This document shows, piece after piece, positions 17,022 to 24,248 of a stretch of 33,564 bases of DNA. The notes under the pieces were generated by a model. It worked only from the letters and a program-made list of their open reading frames with translations. It had not been told where the DNA came from and did not search any database. The position numbers and the translations under genes are program-made. Numbering within the stretch: position 1 is the stretch's first letter; each line of letters begins with the position of its first letter. Where the stretch lies: the NCBI GenBank assembly GCA_903923395.1, contig CAIXXM010000004.1, forward strand, positions 1 to 33,564, read 5' to 3'. The stretch comes from an uncultured Acidobacteriia bacterium. GTDB taxonomy: Bacteria > Acidobacteriota > Terriglobia > Bryobacterales > Bryobacteraceae.

Positions 17022-19812
17022 TGCCGGAGATCTCTCTCACTGCGGCTGCGCACGGTGCGCAAACGGCGGGCAGTGCGGGGTCTGAGCCGACATCATTGGT
17101 GTACTTCCAGCAGCGCTCGCATTTCACGCCATCCGCGCGGGTGATCGTCGCCGTTAGTTCTGCTCCCGCGGTCACCGTCACTTGCGAAACGATGAAGATA
17201 GCGGGGAGTTCGGCGGCGTACTTCTGCAGCAGCGGAAGCAGTTCGGGCCCGGCCGTAAGTTGCACATGGGCTTCGAGAGGCGCCCCAATGAGCTTTTCCT
17301 GGCGGGCCGTATCGAGACTCTTCAGCACGTATTCGCGGACTTCAATCAGCTTGGCCCAAGGTTCGAGCCGTGCGGGATCAATGCCTTCGAGCAGCGCGGC
17401 GGCTTCCGGGAAGTAAGCGGTGTGTACGCTGCCAGTCTTGCCCAAGTGCTGCCAGACTTCCTCTGTGGTGAAGCTCAGGATGGGTGCGAAGAGCGGCGCC
17501 AGGGCTTCGAGCAAACGGTACAGGGCGGTCTGGGCACTGCGCCGAGACTTGGCGTTGGGGGCGGAAGTGTAGAGCCTGTCTTTCAGAATGTCGAAGTAAA
17601 CGGAACTGAGATCCACCGTCGCGAATTCCGAGACCGCACGGTAGACCTTGTGGAAGTCAATCTCATCGTACGCCGTGCGGCACCTGGTGACCACTTCCGC
17701 CGCGCGGGCGAGAATCCACTGGTCGAGCTCGTGCAACTCCGCTCCGGGCACTGCGTGTTCCGCGGGCTGGAAGTCATGGATGTTGCCGAGCGCATACCGG
17801 AAGGTGTTGCGCAGCTTTCGATACGACTCCGAGAGCCGGGTGAGGATGGTGTTCGAGAGCCGGACGTCCTCAGTGAAATCCACGGAACCGACCCAGAGAC
17901 GCAGAAGGTCTGCACCGTAGTCTTTGATGATGGTCTCTGGCGGAATATCGTTGCCGAGCGACTTGTGCATCGCCTTGCCGTCGCCATCGAGCGCCCATCC
18001 ATGGGTGGCGGAAGCGCGGTAAGGCGCGGCACCCTTCAGGCCAACACCAATCAGCAGAGAACTCTGGAACCAGCCGCGATATTGATCGCCGCCTTCGAGA
18101 TACATGTCCGCGGGCCAACTCAGACCATTCTCTTCGGTGAGGACGGCAAGGTGGCTGGAGCCGGAGTCAAACCAGACATCGAGGATGTCATTTTCTTTCG
18201 TGAAGTCCGGTGCGCCGCACTTCTTGCAGGTGGTTCCTTCGGGCACGAGTTCGTTCGCGGTTTTTTCGAACCAGAGATCGGCGGAGTGCACCTTGAACTG
18301 ATCCACAACCGACGTCAAAATCTTGTGATCGGTGATGGTTTCGCGGCATTTCGCACAGTAGAAGACCACGATCGGCACACCCCAGACACGTTGGCGGGAG
18401 ATGCACCAGTCCGGGCGGCCGGAAACCATGTTCGAAATACGGCCTTCGCCCCAGCCTGGCTTCCACTTGACCTGTTTGATCGCTTCCAGGGCATGGCGGC
18501 GGAAGTTGTTGTTGTCCATCCCGATGAACCACTGTTCCGTTGCGCGGAAGATGGTCGCGTTGTGGCAACGCCAGCAGTGCGGATAGGAGTGTTCGATGAC
18601 CTTCATCGCGAGCAGAGCGCCGCGCTCTTTCAGGATTTCGATCACGATGGGGTTGCCTTCCCAAACGGTCTTGCCCAGAAGTTGCTCAGGGATGCCACCC
18701 GGCGCACCTTCGGCTTCGTAGAAACAGCCGCCGCCATCGACAGGGCAATAGACCGGGAGGCCATACTGCATACCTGCGACATAGTCTTCCTGTCCATGGC
18801 CTGGAGCGGTGTGGACCGCGCCCGTACCCTGCTCCAGAGTGACGTGATCACCCAGCAGGCCAAGGGCGTCGCGCTCCAGGAACGGGTGCCGGAATACCGT
18901 CCGGTCGAGCTTTTCGCCCTGGAACCGGGCGACGACTTTGGCATCCTCCCAGTTGCAGTTCTTCGTGGTCGCTTCGAGCAGGTCTTCGGCGACGATGTAG
19001 ACCGCGCCCCCGGCTTCCACGCCAAGATACGTGTACCTTGGGTTGTAGGCGATGCCGAGATTTGCCGGCAGCGTCCAGGGAGTTGTTGTCCAGATGAGAC
19101 CGTAGACTTCTTTGCCTGCGAGCGCCGCGTCAATCGAGGCGGCATCGGAGGTGAGTTTGAAGCGGACCCAGACCGAGGGACTCTTGTGATCCGCGTATTC
19201 GGTTTCTGCCTCGGCGAGCGCCGTGCGGCAATGGATACACCAATTGACGGGCTTCAGTCCCTTGTAGACGTAACCCTTGTCGAGGAAGTCGACAAAGGCC
19301 TGTGCGATGACTGCCTGGTACGCCGGGGCCATCGTCATGTAGGGATCATCCCAGCGGCCAAGGACGCCTAAGCGCTTGAAGTCCGCGCGTTGCAGGTTGA
19401 CCCATTTTTCGGCGTATTTGCGGCAGGCGCGGCGGATCGACGCGGCGGGCATCTGTGCCTTTTTCGGGCCAAGTTCCTGATCCACCTTGTGCTCAATCGG
19501 CAGGCCGTGGCAATCCCAACCGGGGACATACGGAGCGTCGAAGCCGGACATCGTCCGTGACTTGACGATCATGTCTTTCAGGATCTTGTTGAGAGCGGTA
19601 CCGAGGTGAATCCGCCCGTTGGCGTACGGGGGACCATCATGCAGAATGTAAACCGGCTTGCCCGCGCGGGATTTCCGAATCTCGCCATATAAATCCTCCG
19701 CCGCCCAGCGCTCGAGCATTTTCGGCTCGGTTTGCGGCAGGTTCGCCTTCATGGAAAAATTGGTGCGCGGCAGATTCACCGTCTGCTTCAGATCTACGGA
19801 GTCCAGGTTCAT
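17014..19812 (-). CDS. ileS: Isoleucyl-tRNA synthetase
   Basis: A 932-residue class I synthetase charging tRNA-Ile. The HIGH-type motif is HLGT (69-72) in PYANGRIHLGTALNK; the KMSKS-type motif appears as AMHKS in GDGKAMHKSLGN (around residue 612). A C-terminal zinc finger is visible (CERCW and CAPC), marking the bacterial zinc-containing form (IleS1-like). The central CP1 editing region is present by length. The start ATG at 19812 gives a normal N-terminus ending in the adaptation motif NLPQTEPKMLERW; GGAG lies 11 nt upstream. It heads the ileS-lspA-lgt operon. TATAAT at 19828-19833 is a possible promoter element. Confidence 0.97.
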   Translation of the reverse strand: MNLDSVDLKQTVNLPRTNFSMKANLPQTEPKMLERWAAEDLYGEIRKSRAGKPVYILHDGPPYANGRIHLGTALNKILKDMIVKSRTMSGFDAPYVPGWDCHGLPIEHKVDQELGPKKAQMPAASIRRACRKYAEKWVNLQRADFKRLGVLGRWDDPYMTMAPAYQAVIAQAFVDFLDKGYVYKGLKPVNWCIHCRTALAEAETEYADHKSPSVWVRFKLTSDAASIDAALAGKEVYGLIWTTTPWTLPANLGIAYNPRYTYLGVEAGGAVYIVAEDLLEATTKNCNWEDAKVVARFQGEKLDRTVFRHPFLERDALGLLGDHVTLEQGTGAVHTAPGHGQEDYVAGMQYGLPVYCPVDGGGCFYEAEGAPGGIPEQLLGKTVWEGNPIVIEILKERGALLAMKVIEHSYPHCWRCHNATIFRATEQWFIGMDNNNFRRHALEAIKQVKWKPGWGEGRISNMVSGRPDWCISRQRVWGVPIVVFYCAKCRETITDHKILTSVVDQFKVHSADLWFEKTANELVPEGTTCKKCGAPDFTKENDILDVWFDSGSSHLAVLTEENGLSWPADMYLEGGDQYRGWFQSSLLIGVGLKGAAPYRASATHGWALDGDGKAMHKSLGNDIPPETIIKDYGADLLRLWVGSVDFTEDVRLSNTILTRLSESYRKLRNTFRYALGNIHDFQPAEHAVPGAELHELDQWILARAAEVVTRCRTAYDEIDFHKVYRAVSEFATVDLSSVYFDILKDRLYTSAPNAKSRRSAQTALYRLLEALAPLFAPILSFTTEEVWQHLGKTGSVHTAYFPEAAALLEGIDPARLEPWAKLIEVREYVLKSLDTARQEKLIGAPLEAHVQLTAGPELLPLLQKYAAELPAIFIVSQVTVTAGAELTATITRADGVKCERCWKYTNDVGSDPALPAVCAPCAAAVREISGNA

Positions 19813-19827
19813 TTGGGGGATTTCTCC

Positions 19828-19833
19828 ATTATA
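19828..19833 (-). promoter_or_regulatory. Candidate -10 (TATAAT) for the ileS operon
   Basis: On the minus strand TATAAT matches the consensus exactly and ends 15 nt before the ileS ATG, giving a very short leader of about 8 nt. The -35 region is poor. On the plus strand TATACT (19830-19835) overlaps and could serve a rightward transcript. Confidence 0.35.
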
Positions 19834-19859
19834 CTGGCGATCAGGAGAAGAGCCACCCG

Positions 19860-20057
19860 ATGCCTGTTCCCGCGATCATTTCGAAACTCACGCTGCTGGG
19901 TCTCTCGATTCTGCAGCAGTCCGCGATGGTCAGTAATCCATATGCTCCTGGATCGATCAGCAATACGGTCTGGCTGATGTTGCATCCCTCCAGCGATGCG
20001 GGGGAGTGGTGTGGTTCGCTCCGTATGCCATTGCCACCGGTCGCTATCCGGCAATAG
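19860..20057 (+). CDS. Doubtful small ORF, 65 residues
   Basis: In the 245 bp between ileS and motB an ATG at 19860 follows AGGAGAAG at roughly 9 nt and opens a 65-codon frame starting MPVPAIISKLTLLGLSILQ with a short hydrophobic stretch. It ends one base before the motB stop. I recognise no family, and the rest of the sequence reads like chance coding. It is listed because of the ribosome binding site; the same stretch may simply be non-coding. Confidence 0.25.
   Translation: MPVPAIISKLTLLGLSILQQSAMVSNPYAPGSISNTVWLMLHPSSDAGEWCGSLRMPLPPVAIRQ
20030..20055 (-). terminator. Weak hairpin just beyond motB
   Basis: ATTGCC (20030-20035) pairs with GGCAAT (20050-20055), with a further CCGG pairing inside. 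It begins 2 nt after the motB stop. No T-run follows on the minus strand, so termination, if any, would be weak. Confidence 0.3.
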
Positions 20058-21158
20058 CTACTTCTTGCCGCCGGGAAGATGGTCGGTCACGAACTTGGGT
20101 AGCCAGGAAGACTTTTGTTCCGCAGGTTTCGCGGGCTCTTTTTTCTCCGCTGCTTTTGCTTCGACCGGTTTTGCTTCCGTGGGCTTTGCTTCCGTGGGCT
20201 TTGCTTCGGCAGGCTTGGCTTCCTCTTTTTTCCCCTCCGCAGGGAACGGTTGCGGCTTGGCTGCTTCTGTTTTCGCCGGTTCCTTCTTTTCCGGGTCTTT
20301 TTTCCCGGGCTCTTTCGCGCCCGGTTCCTTTGCGTGTTCTTCTTTCTTGGCCTCTTCGCCTTCCTTCTTTTCCCCTTCTTTCTTTTCGCCCTCTTTGGCT
20401 TCCGGTTCTTTGGCTTCCGGTTCTTTGGGGGCCGGTTGATAGCCGATCAGCAGCGTCACTCTGCGGTTCGCAGGATCTTCCGGCGTTTGTGGCAAACGCA
20501 GGCTTTGGTCGGCAAAACCACGCACCTGCCGGACCTGATCCTTTCTCAATCCGTTTGCCTCCATCCAGCGCCGTGCTGAGTTCGCCCGGTCTGTGGACAA
20601 TTCCCAGTTGCTGTAATCGTCGCCGGGGAAAGGCTTGGCGTCGGTATGTCCCTCCATTGTGATGGGATTGGGTAACTTGCCGATTTCTCCCGCCAGCAGT
20701 GCCAGCATTTCCCGGCCTGATTCCGTGGGCTTCGCACTGCCAGACTCAAAGAAAGTCGCCTTACTGCCTTCAACCAGTTCGACGCGCAGGCCTTCACCGG
20801 TAACCGTAATGTGGACCTGCTCTTTGATCCGCTGGAAGGCCGAAACATCCTGGATCGCTTTTTCGATCTTGTCCTTCAACTTATTCAAATCATCCTTGGC
20901 GACGGAAAGGCTTTCCCCACCCGCTCCCCGGAGACCATTCCCGACTTCCTTGCCTTTGCCGCTTGGGTCAGTGAAGTAGCCGCCGACCGCCTTTTGCACC
21001 TGTTCGCTGCTGCTCAACAGCCACAGGACGATAAACAGGGCCATCATGGCAGTCACGAAATCGGCATAGGCGACTTTCCACGCCCCGCCGTGGTGACCAC
21101 CATGACCGGCGACCTTTTTCTTGATGATGATGACGGGCTGTACGGGTCCGCTTGACAT
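20058..21158 (-). CDS. motB: Flagellar motor stator protein MotB with long Lys/Glu/Pro/Ala tail
   Basis: A 366-residue stator subunit. The single membrane segment (about 32-48) carries Asp33 in YADFVTAMMA, equivalent to the proton-binding Asp32 of E. coli MotB. A plug-like segment follows, and then an OmpA-like peptidoglycan-binding domain (GHTDAKPFPGDDYSNWELS, RANSARRWME) to about residue 240. Residues about 242-350 are an unusual Lys/Glu/Pro/Ala low-complexity tail with 5-residue repeats (AKPTE, KEPEA, GEKKE), ending in a short WLPKFVTDHL segment. The start ATG at 21158 is chosen because it gives the standard MotB N-terminus; it lies 4 nt after the motA stop, so the pair is coupled. Confidence 0.93.
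   Translation of the reverse strand: MSSGPVQPVIIIKKKVAGHGGHHGGAWKVAYADFVTAMMALFIVLWLLSSSEQVQKAVGGYFTDPSGKGKEVGNGLRGAGGESLSVAKDDLNKLKDKIEKAIQDVSAFQRIKEQVHITVTGEGLRVELVEGSKATFFESGSAKPTESGREMLALLAGEIGKLPNPITMEGHTDAKPFPGDDYSNWELSTDRANSARRWMEANGLRKDQVRQVRGFADQSLRLPQTPEDPANRRVTLLIGYQPAPKEPEAKEPEAKEGEKKEGEKKEGEEAKKEEHAKEPGAKEPGKKDPEKKEPAKTEAAKPQPFPAEGKKEEAKPAEAKPTEAKPTEAKPVEAKAAEKKEPAKPAEQKSSWLPKFVTDHLPGGKK
20159..20218 (-). repeat. 15 bp tandem repeats encoding AKPTE-type units in MotB
   Basis: Four units of 15 bp: two identical copies of cttccgtgggctttg (plus-strand sequence, 20174-20188 and 20189-20203) flanked by two diverged copies. A second 15 bp period, ctttggcttccggtt, occurs at 20393-20422 and encodes KEPEA. 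Length variation by slippage or recombination is expected, always in steps of five residues. Confidence 0.8.
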
Positions 21159-21162
21159 CCTG

Positions 21163-22020
21163 TTAACCCTTCGACCCGCGGCAAGCTTCTTCCATCGCTT
21201 TGAAGTTTGGCCGGCATTCGTGCGGGATGGAGCGGCGCGCGAACTCCGCGGCGATGATCGGGGCCATGCCCTTGGCAAACGCCATGAGCCCGGCGCGCAA
21301 CACCCCGTAGAAGGCGGATTCCGCTTCGGCAGCCTTGGTGAGGTTTGCAGCCATCGGGCCCAGCACCCCGTAACACATCAGGATGCCGAGGAAGGTTCCC
21401 ACGAGCGCCGCAGCGACTTTGTGGCCGATTTCCTCCGGTGGGCCACCCAGTGCACCCATCGTGATGACAACACCGAGAACCGCAGCTACAATCCCCAGAC
21501 CTGGCAGTGCATCCGCCACCGTGGCCAGCGCTTGAATGGGCGCGAGACTCGCATGGTGATGGATCTCGAGATCGGTCTCCACCAAGGCATCGAGATCGTG
21601 AGGAGCAACCACGCCGGAAACACTGGTGCGCAGGGTATCGCAGATGAAATCGAGGACGTGGTGGTCTTTGATCAGCTTCGGATACTTCGAGAAAACGGCA
21701 CTTTTATCCGGTGCCTCGATGTCTTCTTCAAGCTTGGCCATGCCGCTCTTCCGCGCGAACTGGAAGATGTCATGCAGCAGTTTAAGGCCTTCAAGGTAAT
21801 AGTCTTTGGTGTATTTCGAACCGCTGAGGATGCCCAGCAAACCTGTGAAGATCTTGATCACTGTTGGCAGCGGGTTCGCGATCAGCAGCGTCCCCAAGGC
21901 CGCGCCGCCGATGATGACCAATTCGGCGGGCTGCACCAGCACCATCAGCTTCCCTTTTTCCATGAGGAAGCCGCCTACGATAGAGCCAAAGACTACGACT
22001 AAGCCGATGATTGCAAACAT
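21163..22020 (-). CDS. motA: Flagellar motor stator protein MotA
   Basis: A 285-residue inner-membrane stator subunit that with MotB forms the ion channel turning the flagellum. Family features are MFAIIGLVVVFGSIVGGF, the cytoplasmic loop with charged residues (FARKSGMAKLEEDIE), and PGLGIVAAVLGVVITMGAL with the conserved Pro-Gly, followed by VGTFLGILMCYGVLGPMA. Four membrane segments are predicted. The ribosome binding site is AGAAGAGAG just upstream. No other flagellar genes are in the window, so motAB stand apart from any flagellar cluster. Confidence 0.96.
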   Translation of the reverse strand: MFAIIGLVVVFGSIVGGFLMEKGKLMVLVQPAELVIIGGAALGTLLIANPLPTVIKIFTGLLGILSGSKYTKDYYLEGLKLLHDIFQFARKSGMAKLEEDIEAPDKSAVFSKYPKLIKDHHVLDFICDTLRTSVSGVVAPHDLDALVETDLEIHHHASLAPIQALATVADALPGLGIVAAVLGVVITMGALGGPPEEIGHKVAAALVGTFLGILMCYGVLGPMAANLTKAAEAESAFYGVLRAGLMAFAKGMAPIIAAEFARRSIPHECRPNFKAMEEACRGSKG

Positions 22021-22075
22021 TACTCTCTTCTATCGGCGTAGAGGGGAGAAATCTTTAACGGGTGTAGCGGAAAAA

Positions 22076-22267
22076 TCAGCCAGCGTTTTCGATTCGCGCG
22101 AGCCGGGCTTCATGTGATTCCACGATCCGGGCAAGCGAACGGATCGACATCGCGTCTTCATTGGAGACCGCGACTAGTTTGTTGACTGCAGCTGTGAGCT
22201 CACCGATCTGGCGGTCGTGAGACTCAATGGAATGGAGCACGAACTGCATCCGCTCTTCGATAGTCAT
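22076..22267 (-). CDS. Small coiled-coil protein
   Basis: A 63-residue protein beginning MTIEERMQFVLHSIESHDRQ with heptad-like spacing of Ile, Leu and Val across most of its length; a short coiled coil is likely. No signal peptide or membrane helix. Similar MTIEER-type short proteins occur in related bacteria as I recall, of unknown role. It has no Shine-Dalgarno, but TAAACT stands 7 nt before the ATG. It lies between the dehydratase and motA on the same strand, 55 nt before motA. Confidence 0.7.
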   Translation of the reverse strand: MTIEERMQFVLHSIESHDRQIGELTAAVNKLVAVSNEDAMSIRSLARIVESHEARLARIENAG

Positions 22268-22274
22268 ATTCAGG

Positions 22275-22280
22275 AGTTTA
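22275..22280 (-). promoter_or_regulatory. -10-like TAAACT 7 nt before the coiled-coil gene
   Basis: On the minus strand TAAACT is followed by 7 nt and then ATG, with no Shine-Dalgarno between. It begins immediately after the dehydratase stop codon. It suggests separate, possibly leaderless transcription of the small gene and perhaps motAB. Confidence 0.35.
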
Positions 22281-24233
22281 TCAACCCAACGGGTTCAATT
22301 TCGCGGCAATGGACTCCACATCATAGACGCAGCCGCCCCACGTCCCGCCCGAAGCATTTTGGAGCAGCGCCCACAGTTTGGTGTCATTCGGCAGTAACGG
22401 ATCCGCTGCCAGATCCGCACGCAGCGGGCGTTCTGCCAGGAGCCGGTCGCCGGATTCCATCGTGCCATCTTCGCCCACCAGATGAATGGAGCCTTCGAGG
22501 TTGTTCCGGTCAATCGTGATTTCAATCAAATCACCTTCCCGGACCTTGCCGATGGGGCCGCCCGCCAGCGCTTCGGGCGTGACGTGGCCGATGCATGCGC
22601 CCGTCGAAACGCCACTGAACCGGGCATCGGTGACCACGGCGACATGTTTGCCAAAGGAGAGATGCTTCAAGGCCGCGGTGACCTGATAAATCTCTTCCAT
22701 GCCTGAGCCCATGGGGCCGCGGCAGATCAGGACAATAATGTCGCCGGGCTTGATGGGGTTCTCTCCCTTGCCCTTGACGGCGGCAATCACATCGGCTTCG
22801 GTCATAAAGACACGTGCCGGGCCGCGTTTGCGGTAGACCCCGTCTTCTCCGACTACGGACGGGTCAATCGCCGTGGATTTGATCACGGAGCCGCCCGGGG
22901 CGAGGTTGCCTTTCGGGAAAGTAACCGTGGAGGTCAGCCCGCGGCTGCGCGCCTGATCCGGCGACATGATGACGTCTTCGGGGTCCACGGCGTCGTTCGT
23001 TTGCAGGTGTTTCCGCACTTCCGCGCGGCGTTCGGAGTTCTCCCACCAATCGAGCATGGTGCCGAGAGTTTCGCCGGTCACCGTGAGGGCATCGAGTTCG
23101 AGCAAACCGGCGCGTCGCAGGTGCAGCATCACTTCCGGCACGCCACCAGCCATGAAGACCTGCACTGTGGGGAAGTACTTCGGCCCATTCGGCAGGGCGT
23201 CCACAAGCCGGGGGATCTCGCGGTTGATCCGTGTCCAGTCTTCGACCGTGGGACGGCGGAGTCCGGCAGCGTGCGCAATTGCCGGAATGTGGAGAATCAA
23301 ATTCGTCGAACCGCCAAAGGCCGCATGGACAACCATCGCATTGTGGAGGGATTTCGCCGTGAGGATGCTACCCATCGTCAGTCCACGGGATTCCATCTGC
23401 AACGCAGCGCGTGCCGAGCGGCGCGCCATATCGAGCCAAACCGGCTGTCCGGAGGGCGCAAGTGCCGAGTGCGTCAGGCTCATGCCCAGTGCTTCCCCCA
23501 CCACCTGCGACGTAGCCGCCGTACCCAGGAACTGGCAACCGCCGCCAGGACTGGCGCAGGCCCGGCAGAGGTATTCCGCTGCGTCTTCGAGCGAGAGTTC
23601 GTTGTGGGCGTACCGCGCCCCCACGGATTGCACGCGGCCCGCATCTTCACCTTGTTCCGCAAGCAATGTGGTGCCGCCCGGAACCAGAATGCAGGGCAGG
23701 TTGGGTGTCCCAGCCAGGGCCATCATCATGGCGGGCAAACCTTTATCGCAGGTGGCCACCCCGATCACCGCCGAACGCGTGGGCAGCGAGCGGATCTGGC
23801 GCCGGAAGACCGTGGCGGCGTCATTCCGGTAGGGCAGGCTGTCATACATGCCGGGCGTGCCCTGCGTGCGTCCATCGCAGGGATCTGTGCAATAAGCAGC
23901 AAAGGGCACGGCGCGGTGCTTTGCCAGTTCGACGGCAGCTTCCTGCATCAACCAACCGACCTCCCAATGACCCGTGTGGTAGCCGAGCGCCACCGCCGTA
24001 CCGTCCTCCTTGCGGATTCCACCATGTGTGGAGAGGATGAGCACTTCCTTCCCGCCCATCAGCGCGGGGTTCCAACCCATGCCGGCGTTCATCGCCCAGC
24101 CGAAGAGGTCGCCGGAGGGGCGTTCGAGCAGCATCTGCGGGGTGATGGGGAGTTGCCCGGAAGCGCCAGGGGCTTTGGAACGAATCTTGTAAACGGAGGG
24201 GTCGGAGTCAGTCAGTTGGGCGAGAGAGAACAT
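22281..24233 (-). CDS. YjhG/YagF-type sugar-acid dehydratase (D-xylonate dehydratase family)
   Basis: A 650-residue IlvD/Edd-superfamily dehydratase closely resembling E. coli YjhG/YagF along its whole length (ELPLT-like start, [57 protein letters not shown]). Cys119, Cys162 and Cys233 sit in the three conserved positions expected to hold the Fe-S cluster; CDKG (162-165) includes the catalytic Lys. Members dehydrate D-xylonate and related aldonic acids to 2-keto-3-deoxy acids in the cytoplasm. The exact substrate here is inferred. Next to the CE12-like esterase gene, it fits use of plant-derived sugars. No Shine-Dalgarno; TAGAAT lies 9 nt before the ATG. Confidence 0.92.
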   Translation of the reverse strand: MFSLAQLTDSDPSVYKIRSKAPGASGQLPITPQMLLERPSGDLFGWAMNAGMGWNPALMGGKEVLILSTHGGIRKEDGTAVALGYHTGHWEVGWLMQEAAVELAKHRAVPFAAYCTDPCDGRTQGTPGMYDSLPYRNDAATVFRRQIRSLPTRSAVIGVATCDKGLPAMMMALAGTPNLPCILVPGGTTLLAEQGEDAGRVQSVGARYAHNELSLEDAAEYLCRACASPGGGCQFLGTAATSQVVGEALGMSLTHSALAPSGQPVWLDMARRSARAALQMESRGLTMGSILTAKSLHNAMVVHAAFGGSTNLILHIPAIAHAAGLRRPTVEDWTRINREIPRLVDALPNGPKYFPTVQVFMAGGVPEVMLHLRRAGLLELDALTVTGETLGTMLDWWENSERRAEVRKHLQTNDAVDPEDVIMSPDQARSRGLTSTVTFPKGNLAPGGSVIKSTAIDPSVVGEDGVYRKRGPARVFMTEADVIAAVKGKGENPIKPGDIIVLICRGPMGSGMEEIYQVTAALKHLSFGKHVAVVTDARFSGVSTGACIGHVTPEALAGGPIGKVREGDLIEITIDRNNLEGSIHLVGEDGTMESGDRLLAERPLRADLAADPLLPNDTKLWALLQNASGGTWGGCVYDVESIAAKLNPLG

Positions 24234-24242
24234 CTGGTTTTG

Positions 24243-24248
24243 ATTCTA
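24243..24248 (-). promoter_or_regulatory. -10-like TAGAAT before the dehydratase gene
   Basis: TAGAAT on the minus strand (five of six to consensus) is followed by 9 nt and the ATG, without a Shine-Dalgarno. It lies in the 15 bp gap after the upstream esterase gene. Confidence 0.35.

Noticed and set aside
17182-19371. Long open frame of over 700 codons on the + strand
   Set aside because: It is antisense to ileS, whose motifs are unmistakable. The frame is a product of GC-rich codon use; its translation shows no domain.
20159-20435. Repeats at 20.2-20.4 kb as a CRISPR array
   Set aside because: The 15 bp period lacks spacers and is in frame with the MotB tail, encoding pentapeptide units.
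21159-21278. N-terminal extension of motB into motA
   Set aside because: The ATG at 21158 gives the normal MotB start before the membrane segment; the extension reads as out-of-frame motA.
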